Shown here piece after piece: positions 35,097 through 43,766 of a stretch of DNA of 64,000 nucleotides; position 1 is the stretch's first letter; each line of letters starts with the position of its first letter. Source of the stretch: an uncultured Porphyromonadaceae bacterium. GTDB taxonomy: Bacteria; Bacteroidota; Bacteroidia; Bacteroidales; Muribaculaceae. The notes beneath the pieces are model-generated. The model worked only from the letters and a program-made list of their open reading frames with translations, did no database searches and had not been told where the DNA came from. The stretch is from the NCBI GenBank assembly GCA_946414395.1, contig CAMKOE010000001.1, positions 124,001 through 188,000 of the forward strand. The letters are read 5' to 3'. The position numbers and the translations under genes are program-made.

Positions 35097-35139
35097 CAAC
35101 CGGGACAACATCATTCTACAAAAGTTGTCCCGGTTGTTT
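35097..35139. terminator. Terminator between phosphoesterase gene and lptB
   Basis: Perfect 13-bp arms CAACCGGGACAAC (35097-35109) and GTTGTCCCGGTTG (35124-35136) are followed by TTT. It lies between convergent genes. Confidence 0.75.
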
Positions 35140-35177
35140 ATCGTTGTACTTGTTGTTTGAACACAGGATGTGTGGTG

Positions 35178-36041
35178 TCAGTCGAAGTGCTTGCGGCGGA
35201 AGACGAAGTTGTGGCCCAGGTACTTGTCGCGAACGGTGGGATTGTCGGCGAGTTCCTCGCTAGTGCCCTGGAACAGGATTTTGCCCTCAAACAGCAGGTA
35301 GGCCCTGTCGGTGATGCTCAGCGTCTCGGGGGCGTTGTGGTCGGTGATGAGGATGCCGATGTTCTTGCTCTTGAGGCTATAGACGATGCTCTGGATGTCC
35401 TCGACGGCAATGGGATCGACGCCGGCAAATGGCTCATCGAGCATGATGAAGTGCGGGTTGATGGCCAGGCCGCGTGCAATCTCGGTGCGGCGGCGCTCAC
35501 CGCCCGAGAGGCGGTTACCCAGGTTCTTGCGCACCTTCTGCAAGTGGAACTCGCTGATGAGTTGTTCCAGACGGTCCTTCTGCTCGGCAGGCGTGAGGGT
35601 GGTCATCTCGAGCACGGTGCGGATGTTGTCCTCGACACTGAGCGTGCGGAACACCGACGCCTCCTGCGGCAGATAGCCGACACCCAACTGGGCACGACGG
35701 TAAACAGGCAGGGTGGTGATGTCCACATCATTGAGAAACACACGGCCCTCATTGGGCGTGACAAGGCCGGTTGTCATATAGAAGGTGGTGGTCTTGCCAG
35801 CGCCATTGGGTCCTAACAGGCCGACGATCTCACCCTGGTGCACGTTGATGGACACGTGGTTCACCACCGTGCGCTGGCGGTATTTCTTGACCAGGTTGTC
35901 GGTGCTGAGCACAAGCGAGCCCTCGTCGCCCGAGGCCTTAAGCCTAGCCACAGTTTCCTTGTCCGTTCGCTTAGTGGTTCGTCGGGGAGTGCCATTCTCG
36001 CCGTCGGCCGGTTTGCCGTTGTGTTGCCAGGGCAGTTTCAT
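35178..36041 (-). CDS. lptB: LPS export ABC transporter ATP-binding protein LptB
   Basis: 287 residues, about 40 longer than E. coli LptB. Residues 1-42 are a basic, low-complexity extension (many Lys, Arg, Thr, Gly); from about residue 43 the ATPase runs with Walker [11 protein letters not shown]-loop [11 protein letters not shown], signature [18 protein letters not shown] and Walker [14 protein letters not shown], all typical of LptB. It powers extraction of LPS from the inner membrane together with LptF/G/C. An lptD-like end lies at the left edge of the window, but the permease genes are not seen. Its start overlaps the udk stop by 4 nt. The N-terminal extension could be a false start, yet the overlap supports it. 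Confidence 0.93.
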   Translation of the reverse strand: MKLPWQHNGKPADGENGTPRRTTKRTDKETVARLKASGDEGSLVLSTDNLVKKYRQRTVVNHVSINVHQGEIVGLLGPNGAGKTTTFYMTTGLVTPNEGRVFLNDVDITTLPVYRRAQLGVGYLPQEASVFRTLSVEDNIRTVLEMTTLTPAEQKDRLEQLISEFHLQKVRKNLGNRLSGGERRRTEIARGLAINPHFIMLDEPFAGVDPIAVEDIQSIVYSLKSKNIGILITDHNAPETLSITDRAYLLFEGKILFQGTSEELADNPTVRDKYLGHNFVFRRKHFD

Positions 36042-36661
36042 TTCTTTTTATTGGCCGTCAGGCGACCCTTGATGTAGTCGGTAATCAGGTTGATGGCAAC
36101 CTCATTGTTGCCGCCCTCGGGGATGATAATGTTGGCAAACTTCTTGGTCGGCTCGATGTGCAACTGGTGCATGGGCTTGAGCACGCGCTGGTAGCGGTCG
36201 ATCACCGCCTCGGCAGTGCGGCCACGCTCGATGCAGTCACGCGAGATGACACGGATGAGGCGGTCATCACCGTCGGCATCGACAAACACCTTGATGTCCA
36301 TCATCTTCCTCAGGCGGGGATCACTCAATGCCATGATACCCTCGATGAGCACTACGTCATGCGGGCCCATGGGGACGGTCTCCTTCTGGCGGGAACAGGT
36401 GAGGTAACTGTATGTGGGCATCTCGATGGGCTCGCCACGCTTGAGCATCTTGACATGCTCGAGCAGCAGGTTCCAGTCAAAAGCGGCAGGCTCGTCAAAG
36501 TTGATGTTCTGGCGCTCCTCGACAGGGACATGACTTGAATCTTTATAATAGGAATCCTGAGAAATCACGCCGACTTCGCCTTCGGGCAGTCGTTCCATGA
36601 TTTTGCGCACTACAGTAGTTTTACCAGAGCCGGTACCGCCGGCAATACCGATGATAATCAT
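36038..36661 (-). CDS. udk: Uridine kinase
   Basis: 207 residues. Walker [11 protein letters not shown] lies at residues 8-17, with QDSYYKD (substrate loop), [10 protein letters not shown] and IEGIMAL (Walker B-like) following, as in the bacterial uridine/cytidine kinase family. It phosphorylates uridine and cytidine to UMP and CMP in pyrimidine salvage. The C-terminus ends in a Lys-rich tail. The gene precedes lptB and shares four bases with it, so it drives lptB translation. No metabolic link between pyrimidine salvage and LPS export is obvious, so the pairing is likely transcriptional convenience or dosage balance. Confidence 0.95.
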   Translation of the reverse strand: MIIIGIAGGTGSGKTTVVRKIMERLPEGEVGVISQDSYYKDSSHVPVEERQNINFDEPAAFDWNLLLEHVKMLKRGEPIEMPTYSYLTCSRQKETVPMGPHDVVLIEGIMALSDPRLRKMMDIKVFVDADGDDRLIRVISRDCIERGRTAEAVIDRYQRVLKPMHQLHIEPTKKFANIIIPEGGNNEVAINLITDYIKGRLTANKKK

Positions 36662-36728
36662 AACATTTACTTGTTTTAGAGGTCACACTTTATGTCCGAA
36701 AAGGCCCCTTGGGCACGATTCAAACACA

Positions 36729-36764
36729 CAAAGGTAGCAAAAAAACGTCACACTAGGGGCCAAA
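36729..36764 (-). promoter_or_regulatory. udk-lptB promoter
   Basis: Minus-strand TACCTTTG (36729-36736) matches TAnnTTTG and TTTG (36761-36764) lies 24 nt upstream. Between this and dnaK the remaining spacer carries no gene. Confidence 0.5.
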
Positions 36765-37012
36765 TTTCTAGAAAAGTAAAGAAAAATTTCATTTTGACCT
36801 CTATTCTCGAGTTCGACATAACTGTTGACTCATCAAAATTTTCTCAATGCGAATTTCACGGATCACATAACTTTTCATCCGGATAGTTGAATCATAATTG
36901 GCAGTTGCCTCGCAGGGCTCGGGACAACATCTATATTATTTCACTCTACTGCCACTGGTGACAAATTCACGCGGAAAACATGCTTTTCACCGTCATGAAA
37001 CTGACATATTTG

Positions 37013-37027
37013 CTGACAATGTGTCAG
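37013..37027. promoter_or_regulatory. Inverted repeat in the dnaK control region
   Basis: CTGACA (37013-37018), ATG and TGTCAG (37022-37027) form a perfect inverted repeat just upstream of the -24 element. A third half site CTGACA lies at 37001-37006. Confidence 0.55.
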
Positions 37028-37038
37028 TGTGCTGATTT

Positions 37039-37054
37039 TGGCACACGGTTTGCA
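37039..37054 (+). promoter_or_regulatory. Sigma-54 (RpoN) type -24/-12 promoter of dnaK
   Basis: TGGCAC (37039-37044), five bases and TTGCA (37050-37054) agree fully with the sigma-54 core TGGCAC-N5-TTGCA. The GG and GC dinucleotides are separated by exactly 10 nt. Transcription would start near 37066, about 83 nt before the dnaK ATG. No exact TAnnTTTG box is visible in this region; CATATTTG (37005-37012) has one mismatch. Confidence 0.65.
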
Positions 37055-37065
37055 TGAATAAGGGC

Positions 37066-37088
37066 GTGACATGTGCTAAAAATGTCAC
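37066..37088 (+). promoter_or_regulatory. Inverted repeat at the expected dnaK transcript start
   Basis: GTGACAT (37066-37072) and ATGTCAC (37082-37088) are perfect complements with a 9-nt spacer. They could act as an operator or as a 5'-end hairpin in the mRNA. Confidence 0.5.
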
Positions 37089-37148
37089 TACGACATCGAT
37101 TATTAACAACATTAAAAACATAAAAACAAAGAAAGAGAGACATTTATT

Positions 37149-39080
37149 ATGGGAAAGATTATTGGTATCGATTTAGGAACGACTAACTCGTGTGTTTCGG
37201 TTCTGGAAGGCTCCAAGCCTGTTGTGATTCCCAACAGCGAAGGCCGCAACACGACGCCTTCGGTAGTTGCCTTTAAGGATGGTGGCGAGCGCATCGTGGG
37301 AGATCCCGCCAAGCGTCAGGCCATCATGAACCCCACGGGTACCGTATTTTCTATCAAGCGTTTCATGGGCGAGACTTTTGATCACGTTACCAAGGATGTG
37401 GAACGCATGCCCTATAAGGTAGTGAACAACGGCAGCAACCAGCCTCGCGTGGAGATTGCCGGCCGCCAGTACACCCCGCAAGAGATTTCGGCAATGATTC
37501 TCCAGAAGATGAAGAAAACTGCCGAGGATTACCTGGGCACCACCGTTGACGAGGCCGTCATCACCGTGCCTGCATACTTCAACGACGCCCAGCGCAAGGC
37601 CACCAAGGAGGCCGGTGAGATTGCCGGATTGAAGGTGCAGCGCATCGTCAACGAGCCCACCGCTGCCGCTTTGGCCTATGGTCTGGACAAGGACAACAGC
37701 GACAAGAGGATTGCCGTGTTTGACTTGGGTGGCGGTACATTTGATATTTCTATCCTAGAACTTGGTGACGGCGTGTTTGAGGTGAAGGCCACCAATGGTG
37801 ACACCCACCTGGGCGGTGACGACTTCGACCAGCGCATCATCACCTGGCTCGCTGATGAGTTCCAGCAGGAGAACGGCATGGACCTGCGCAAGGATCCCAT
37901 GGCCCTGCAGCGCCTGAAAGAGGCTGCCGAGAAGGCCAAAATCGAACTTTCAAGTTCGACCAGCACTGAGATCAACCTGCCCTATATCACCCAACTCGAC
38001 GGCATGCCCAAGCACTTGGTAAAGACCCTGTCGCGCGCCAAGTTTGAGCAACTGTGCGACGACCTGATCCAGAGCACCATCGAGCCCTGCCGCAAGGCTC
38101 TCCAGGATGCCGGCTTGAGCACCAGCGACATCAATGAGGTGATCCTCGTGGGCGGTTCTACCCGTATCCCCGCTGTTCAGCAGGTCGTTGAGAAATTCTT
38201 CGGCAAGGCTCCGTCCAAGGGTGTTAACCCCGATGAGGTTGTTGCTGTGGGTGCCGCCATCCAGGGCGGTGTGCTCACCGGTGATGTCAAGGACGTGCTG
38301 CTGCTCGATGTAGTGCCCCTGAGCGTGGGTATTGAGACCCTCGGTGGCGTGATGACCAAACTGATTGAGGCCAACACCACAATTCCCGCCCGCCGCAGCC
38401 AGGTCTTCTCGACCGCTGCCGACAATCAGCCCGAGGTTGAGATCCACGTGCTGCAGGGAGAGCGTCCCATGGCTAAGGACTGCAAGACCCTGGGTCGTTT
38501 CCACCTCGATGGCATCGCTCCCGCACCCCGTGGCATTCCTCAGATTGAGGTGACCTTTGAGGTCGATGCCAACGGTATCATGAACGTGAGCGCCAAGGAC
38601 AAGGCTACCGGCAAGGAGCAGAGCATCCGCATTGAGGCTTCGAGCGGCCTGAGCGACGCCGAAATCCAGCGCATGAAGGACGAGGCTACCGCCAACGCCG
38701 CCGCCGATGCCGCCGAGAAGGAGCGCATCGACAAGATCAACGGCGCTGATGCCCTCATCTTCCAGACCGAGAAGGTGCTCAAGGACAGCGGCGACAAGTT
38801 GCCCGCCGACATCAAGGGCCAGATTGAGGGTGCGTTGAACAAACTGAAAGATGCCCACAAGAGCCAAGACCTCGCTGCCATCGATACCGCTACCGCCGAA
38901 CTGAACTCCCTGTTCGAGAAGATGTATCAGCAGGCCGGTGGTGCACAAGGCCAGCCCGGTGCAGGTTTTGATCCCAACAACATGGGTGGCGCTGGCTTCC
39001 AGGGTGGTCCTCAGCAGGGTGGCAATCCCGGTCAAGGTGGCGACAACGTCGAGGACACCACCTATGAGGAAGTGAAGTAA
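37149..39080 (+). CDS. dnaK: Molecular chaperone DnaK (Hsp70)
   Basis: 643 residues, standard length. The ATPase domain starts [18 protein letters not shown] and includes [15 protein letters not shown] and the [11 protein letters not shown] motif; the substrate-binding domain starts near [18 protein letters not shown]. The C-terminal lid has Gln/Gly-rich linker and ends [10 protein letters not shown], the usual EEVK-like tail. It refolds and protects proteins with DnaJ and GrpE, which are not adjacent. Upstream are a sigma-54-type promoter and several TGACA/TGTCA repeats instead of CIRCE or a sigma-32 promoter; no CIRCE inverted repeat (TTAGCACTC-type) was seen. It is a single-gene transcript ended by a strong terminator. 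Confidence 0.97.
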   Translation: MGKIIGIDLGTTNSCVSVLEGSKPVVIPNSEGRNTTPSVVAFKDGGERIVGDPAKRQAIMNPTGTVFSIKRFMGETFDHVTKDVERMPYKVVNNGSNQPRVEIAGRQYTPQEISAMILQKMKKTAEDYLGTTVDEAVITVPAYFNDAQRKATKEAGEIAGLKVQRIVNEPTAAALAYGLDKDNSDKRIAVFDLGGGTFDISILELGDGVFEVKATNGDTHLGGDDFDQRIITWLADEFQQENGMDLRKDPMALQRLKEAAEKAKIELSSSTSTEINLPYITQLDGMPKHLVKTLSRAKFEQLCDDLIQSTIEPCRKALQDAGLSTSDINEVILVGGSTRIPAVQQVVEKFFGKAPSKGVNPDEVVAVGAAIQGGVLTGDVKDVLLLDVVPLSVGIETLGGVMTKLIEANTTIPARRSQVFSTAADNQPEVEIHVLQGERPMAKDCKTLGRFHLDGIAPAPRGIPQIEVTFEVDANGIMNVSAKDKATGKEQSIRIEASSGLSDAEIQRMKDEATANAAADAAEKERIDKINGADALIFQTEKVLKDSGDKLPADIKGQIEGALNKLKDAHKSQDLAAIDTATAELNSLFEKMYQQAGGAQGQPGAGFDPNNMGGAGFQGGPQQGGNPGQGGDNVEDTTYEEVK

Positions 39081-39111
39081 TTTGAATTCATAATGGTGAA
39101 ATAATAGCGAT

Positions 39112-39148
39112 GAGGCGCTGGACAATGATGTCTGGCGCCTCTTTTTTT
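39112..39148 (+). terminator. dnaK terminator
   Basis: GAGGCGC (39112-39118) pairs with GCGCCTC (39135-39141) followed by TTTTTTT. Confidence 0.85.
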
Positions 39149-39262
39149 CTTCATTGAACAGGCTATTGTGGCAGTAAAACGATTGCATACATGATAATCG
39201 GCTGAATGTCAGTGCAAAACATTATGGTTTTATTAGAATGGAGCAGATGTGCAACTCGTTGA

Positions 39263-39315
39263 TTATCACAATAATGCACGAGAATCCAGTTCTCGGGTCA
39301 TGATTATTGTGACAA
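39263..39315. promoter_or_regulatory. Nested palindrome upstream of the glycogen genes
   Basis: TTATCACAATAAT (39263-39275) is complementary to ATTATTGTGACAA (39303-39315) at 12 of 13 positions. Inside it CGAGAA (39279-39284) pairs with TTCTCG (39290-39295). The element ends 27 nt before the -7 box and covers the -33 region, so it is well placed for an operator or activator site. The rest of the 302-nt gap from dnaK holds only the dnaK terminator and the promoter. Confidence 0.55.
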
Positions 39316-39342
39316 GATCATGGAAAATTGATGAATTTTTTG

Positions 39343-39350
39343 TACCTTTG
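39343..39350 (+). promoter_or_regulatory. -7 box of the glycogen operon
   Basis: TACCTTTG matches TAnnTTTG exactly, 32 nt before ATG 39383. Confidence 0.55.
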
Positions 39351-39382
39351 TGCCCAAATTTTCAAGTCTTAAAGAATAACTC

Positions 39383-41035
39383 ATGTTGGACTTACTGTTT
39401 GAAACTAGTTGGGAAGTGTGCAATAAGGTCGGCGGCATCTATGCCGTTCTCTCGACCAAAGCCAAGACTCTCCATCAACGATATAAAGACAATCTGATAT
39501 TCATCGGCCCTGACCTGTGGACAGCCGAGAGGCCCTCACCGTCATTTGTCGAGGTCAGGACACCTCTTGCCTCATGGCTTCGTCAGGCAGATCTGCCCAG
39601 CGGCATGAACGTGAGGGTAGGGCGATGGGACGTCCCCGGCAGGCCCATTGCCGTATTGGTGACTTTTGATTCGCTCTACCGCTTCAAGGACGCTCTCTAC
39701 ACCGACATGTGGCAACGCTATCGTGTGGACTCGCTGCATGCCTATGGCGACTATGACGAGTCATGCATGTTTGCCTATGCCGCCGCTCTGGTCATCGAGA
39801 GCATCATCAAGTGGAAAAATAATCCCGGCATGAGGGTCGTGGCCCACTTTGACGAGTGGACAACGGGCATGGGACTGCTTTATGTCAAGGCTCATCTGCC
39901 ACAGGTGGCCACCGTGTTCACCACCCACGCCACGAGCATCGGCCGCAGCATCTGCGGCAATGGCAAGCCGTTGTATGACTACATGCCTGGCTACTTTGGC
40001 GACCAGATGGCCGGAGAACTGAACATGCAGTCCAAGCATTCGCTAGAAAAGGCTGCGGTTCATGCCGCCGATGCGTTCACCACCGTCAGCGACGTGACAG
40101 CCCGCGAGTGCCACCAGTTACTGGAACGGCGACCGCTGGTAACGCCCAATGCCTTTGAGCAGCATTATGTCCCCAAGGGTGCCAAATTCACCAGTCAGCG
40201 TTCCGCCGCCCGCAAGCGCATGCTGCAGGTTGCCGGTGCCCTCACTGGCCAGGAGTATCCCGACGACACCATGATCATTGCCACCTCGGGACGTCTGGAG
40301 ATGCGCAATAAGGGTATTGACGTTTACCTCGACGCTCTCTCGGCCTTGCGTTGTTCGCTTGACAACCTGACAGGCGTTAAGCGTAAGGTTGTGGCATTTG
40401 TCCTGGTGCCTGCATGGATGAAATCGGCACGGACCGACCTTGCCGAAGCGATGGCTGGTGGTGGCAGTCATTACCGCCTTTTTGACCCGGTCATCACCCA
40501 TAATCTGTACAATCCAGACAGTGACCCGGTTTACACCAGGATCAACGCCATGGGCATCCACAACGAGGTAAATGACAAGGTGACTGTAATTGATGTCCCG
40601 TCCTATCTCAATGGCGATGACGGCATCTTCAACATGACATATTATGACTTGCTTGCAGGTCTTGACGCGGCGGTGTTCCCATCTTATTATGAACCATGGG
40701 GCTACACTCCTCTCGAGAGTGCGGCCTTCGGCGTGCCCACCATCACGACCGACCTTGCAGGGTTCGGGCAGTGGGTACTAGACCGCTTCGGTGACGACAG
40801 CGACAAGAGCGGCGTCAAGGTGATTCACCGCAACGACAGCAACTACAACGAGACGGTACAGGCCATCGTCATGAGCCTGATCAACCTGTATGTGATGGAT
40901 GACAAGCAGATGCGCGCGGTGCGCCGCGGTGCCCGCGCCACCAGCAAGGAAGCGTCATGGGAGAACTTTATCGGTTTTTATGACAAAGCCTATGAGCATG
41001 CGCTTGACCAAGCGCAGCAGCGGAAGAAGCAATAA
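39383..41035 (+). CDS. Glycogen synthase, eukaryote-like (GT3) type
   Basis: 550 residues. The N-terminus [20 protein letters not shown] is the UDP-glucose-binding loop of the GYS/GT3 family, unlike ADP-glucose-using GlgA (GT5, KTGGL). The C-terminal E-x7-E site lies in [17 protein letters not shown] (about 430-447). It elongates alpha-1,4-glucan from a nucleotide sugar; animal and fungal relatives use UDP-glucose, and that is inferred here. It is followed after 35 nt by the phosphorylase, so storage and mobilisation are in one operon. No branching enzyme or pyrophosphorylase is in the window. ATG 39383 gives the conserved FETSWEV near residue 5. Confidence 0.9.
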   Translation: MLDLLFETSWEVCNKVGGIYAVLSTKAKTLHQRYKDNLIFIGPDLWTAERPSPSFVEVRTPLASWLRQADLPSGMNVRVGRWDVPGRPIAVLVTFDSLYRFKDALYTDMWQRYRVDSLHAYGDYDESCMFAYAAALVIESIIKWKNNPGMRVVAHFDEWTTGMGLLYVKAHLPQVATVFTTHATSIGRSICGNGKPLYDYMPGYFGDQMAGELNMQSKHSLEKAAVHAADAFTTVSDVTARECHQLLERRPLVTPNAFEQHYVPKGAKFTSQRSAARKRMLQVAGALTGQEYPDDTMIIATSGRLEMRNKGIDVYLDALSALRCSLDNLTGVKRKVVAFVLVPAWMKSARTDLAEAMAGGGSHYRLFDPVITHNLYNPDSDPVYTRINAMGIHNEVNDKVTVIDVPSYLNGDDGIFNMTYYDLLAGLDAAVFPSYYEPWGYTPLESAAFGVPTITTDLAGFGQWVLDRFGDDSDKSGVKVIHRNDSNYNETVQAIVMSLINLYVMDDKQMRAVRRGARATSKEASWENFIGFYDKAYEHALDQAQQRKKQ

Positions 41036-41070
41036 CAAGAATAATCAAAACATTATATATAATTAGAATT

Positions 41071-43623
41071 ATGAAATTTAAAGTCAGCAACAGCAACGAG
41101 CCTCAATGGAGGAACATAACAGTAAAGTCGGAATTACCTGGCAAACTGAAAAAACTCAACGAGATGTCCCGCAACCTGTGGTGGGCATGGAATGTAGAGG
41201 GCAAGACCCTGTTCCATGACCTGGATCGCGACACCTGGCGGGCCACCAGTGAGAACCCCGTCAAGATGCTGCAGCGTCTGAGCAATGACAAGATCGACGC
41301 CATCCAGTTGGACAACGCCATGTTGTCACGCATCGACAGCACCTATGAGGTATATAAGGAATACATGAAGAAGCCCTTGCGCACCGACAAGCCCTCAATC
41401 GCCTACTTCTGCATGGAATACGGCCTGTGCAATGCCCTCAAGATTTATTCGGGAGGCCTGGGCATCTTGGCCGGTGACTATGTCAAGGAGGCCAGCGACC
41501 GTTGCGTGAACATGACAGCCGTGGGTTTCCTGTATCGCTACGGATATTTCACCCAGACCCTGGACATGGATGGCCAGCAGATTGCTAACTATGAGGCCCA
41601 GAACTTCCACCAGTTGCCCATCGAGCCCGTTCTCGACGAGAATGGCGACCAACTGGTTCACGAGGTACCTTACCCCGGCCGCACCATCTATGCCAACGTG
41701 TGGAAAGCCAACGTGGGTCGTGTCACCCTTTACCTGCTCGACACCGACATGGACAAGAACAGCGAGTATGACCGCGAGATCACCCACAAACTGTATGGTG
41801 GCGACTGGGAGAACCGCATCAAGCAAGAGTACCTCCTGGGCATCGGTGGCGTCCTGCTGCTCAAGCGATTGGGCATCAAGGCCGACATCTATCACTGCAA
41901 TGAGGGACATGCCGCATTGCTCAACCTGCAACGCCTGGTGGACTATGTCCAGGAAGAAGGCCTTGATTTCAACGAGGCGCTTGAGATTGTCCGCGCCACG
42001 TCACTTTACACGGTTCACACTCCCGTGCCTGCCGGCCACGACTACTTTGACGAGGAACTCTTCGGCAAATACATGGGCGGTTTCCCCGAGCGTCTGGGTA
42101 TCACTTGGCAGGAACTCATGGATATGGGACGCGAGAACCCCGGCAGCAATGAGCGCTTCTGCATGAGCACATTCGCCCTCAATACCACCCAGGAGAGTAA
42201 CGGTGTCAGTTGGTTGCATGGCGAAGTGAGCAAGAAGATGTTCTCCGGCATTTGGAAGGGTTATGCCCCCGAAGAGTCTCATGTGGGTTATGTCACTAAC
42301 GGTGTCCACATGCCCACCTGGGCTGCCAGCGAGTGGAAGGTATTCTACAAGAAGGTGCTCGGTGACGACTTCATGGAGAAGCAGGAACTCGAGTCCACCT
42401 GGGCTCCGTTGATGAATGTTCCCGACGAGGAGATATGGAAAATGCGCATGACATTGAAGCAGAAGTTCATCCGCTTTGTCAAGCGCGACTTCATGGAGAG
42501 TTGGCTCAAGAACCAGGGTGATCCCACCCGCATCACCAGCATCGTCGACAAGATTAATCCCGACGCACTGCTGATCGGCTTTGCCCGTCGTTTTGCTACC
42601 TACAAGCGCGCTTACCTGCTCTTCAACGACCTGGAACGCCTGAAAAAGATTGTCAACAACGAGCGTTACCCTGTGCAGTTCATCTTTGCCGGTAAGGCTC
42701 ACCCCGCCGATGGTGCCGGCCAGGGCCTGATCAAGCGCATCATCGAGATCAGCAAGATGCCGGAGTTCCTGGGCAAGATCATCTTCCTCGAGAACTATGA
42801 CATGACGCTCTCCAAGCGACTCATCACCGGCGTTGATGTGTGGCTGAACACTCCGACCCGTCCCCTGGAGGCATCGGGCACTTCGGGCGAAAAGGCCGAG
42901 ATGAATGGCCTGCTCAACTTCTCGGTGCTCGACGGCTGGTGGTACGAAGGCTACCGCGAGGGTGCAGGTTGGGCATTGACCAGCAAGCGCACCTATACCG
43001 ATCAGGCTCAGCAGGACAAACTCGACTCTGCCACGATTTACTCCATGCTTGAGAATGAGATTATCCCCTTGTACTTCGCCAAGAACAGCAAGGGTTATTC
43101 TCCCGAATGGATCCAATACATCAAGAACTCCATCGTGCACATCGCTCCCAATTACACGATGTCCCGCATGATTCGCGACTACTTTGAGAAATTCTATTGT
43201 CCGCAAGCCGAGCGTGCCCACCACCTAATGGACAACGGCTATGCCGAGGCCAAGCAGATTGTCGCTTGGAAAAAGAACGTCGCCGCGCATTGGGATGATG
43301 TGCACCTCGTGGGTGACATCATGGGCAACCGTGAGGCTATCGCCAACGGCCTGGCCGACATTGAGGTTACCATGCGTCTCGACACTGCCGGCTTGGGACG
43401 CGACGTCAAACTCGAACTCGTCGTTTACCGTGAGCAAGACGGTCATACCCAGTTCTATCGTGCTGAGCAACTGAATGTTGTTGCCGAGGACGGTAATGTT
43501 CTGACCTACAATTGCAAGGTTCCCTTCCGCGAGAACGGTCTCTTCCGCTATGCTTATCGTGCTTACCCCTGGTGTGATGCACTGCCTCACCGCCAGGACT
43601 TTGCCTACGTCAAGTGGTTCTGA
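41071..43623 (+). CDS. glgP: Alpha-glucan (glycogen) phosphorylase, GT35
   Basis: 850 residues. The front (about 20-110) is a DUF3417-like region, [14 protein letters not shown], found in the phosphorylase subgroup shared by Bacteroidota, archaea and actinobacteria. The catalytic part includes [32 protein letters not shown] and the pyridoxal-phosphate site [14 protein letters not shown] with its active-site Lys. It releases glucose-1-phosphate from glycogen or maltodextrins with inorganic phosphate. It is the second gene of the glycogen operon. The extreme C-terminus ends in a DUF-like beta region (about 760-850). Confidence 0.93.
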   Translation: MKFKVSNSNEPQWRNITVKSELPGKLKKLNEMSRNLWWAWNVEGKTLFHDLDRDTWRATSENPVKMLQRLSNDKIDAIQLDNAMLSRIDSTYEVYKEYMKKPLRTDKPSIAYFCMEYGLCNALKIYSGGLGILAGDYVKEASDRCVNMTAVGFLYRYGYFTQTLDMDGQQIANYEAQNFHQLPIEPVLDENGDQLVHEVPYPGRTIYANVWKANVGRVTLYLLDTDMDKNSEYDREITHKLYGGDWENRIKQEYLLGIGGVLLLKRLGIKADIYHCNEGHAALLNLQRLVDYVQEEGLDFNEALEIVRATSLYTVHTPVPAGHDYFDEELFGKYMGGFPERLGITWQELMDMGRENPGSNERFCMSTFALNTTQESNGVSWLHGEVSKKMFSGIWKGYAPEESHVGYVTNGVHMPTWAASEWKVFYKKVLGDDFMEKQELESTWAPLMNVPDEEIWKMRMTLKQKFIRFVKRDFMESWLKNQGDPTRITSIVDKINPDALLIGFARRFATYKRAYLLFNDLERLKKIVNNERYPVQFIFAGKAHPADGAGQGLIKRIIEISKMPEFLGKIIFLENYDMTLSKRLITGVDVWLNTPTRPLEASGTSGEKAEMNGLLNFSVLDGWWYEGYREGAGWALTSKRTYTDQAQQDKLDSATIYSMLENEIIPLYFAKNSKGYSPEWIQYIKNSIVHIAPNYTMSRMIRDYFEKFYCPQAERAHHLMDNGYAEAKQIVAWKKNVAAHWDDVHLVGDIMGNREAIANGLADIEVTMRLDTAGLGRDVKLELVVYREQDGHTQFYRAEQLNVVAEDGNVLTYNCKVPFRENGLFRYAYRAYPWCDALPHRQDFAYVKWF

Positions 43624-43648
43624 TTCCCACGATGTGGATAACCCTATC

Positions 43649-43689
43649 ATGCTGCCCGCTGGACCCTTGTCTTGCGGGCATGCATTTTA
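43649..43689 (+). terminator. Probable terminator after glgP
   Basis: GCCCGC (43654-43659) pairs with GCGGGC (43674-43679), with flanking ATGC/GCAT pairing after a bulge and ATTTTA behind. Confidence 0.5.
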
Positions 43690-43754
43690 TGGTACGCCTC
43701 ACGGGGTATGGTCATTATTTGCCCAAACCAGTGGGTGACATCTGAAAAAATGCC

Positions 43755-43762
43755 TAATTTTG
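43755..43762 (+). promoter_or_regulatory. -7 box abutting the GTG start of the DUF5686 gene
   Basis: TAATTTTG matches TAnnTTTG and ends four nt before the GTG at 43767. The transcript should therefore start at or beside that codon. Confidence 0.5.
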
Positions 43763-43766
43763 TGGC

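Noticed and set aside
36692-36886. 65-codon open frame in the udk-dnaK spacer
   Set aside because: It overlaps the udk promoter, has no recognisable domain, lacks a promoter box and its low-complexity Lys/His content looks like chance.
36959-37088. CIRCE element for HrcA control of dnaK
   Set aside because: The TTAGCACTC-N9-GAGTGCTAA inverted repeat is not present; the repeats found are TGACA/TGTCA.
37950-39188. 412-codon antisense frame opposite dnaK
   Set aside because: It is the mirror of the strongly codon-biased dnaK gene and has no family resemblance; such frames are common opposite GC-biased genes.
42001-43224. 407-codon antisense frame opposite glgP
   Set aside because: Same explanation as for dnaK; no start signal, no domain.
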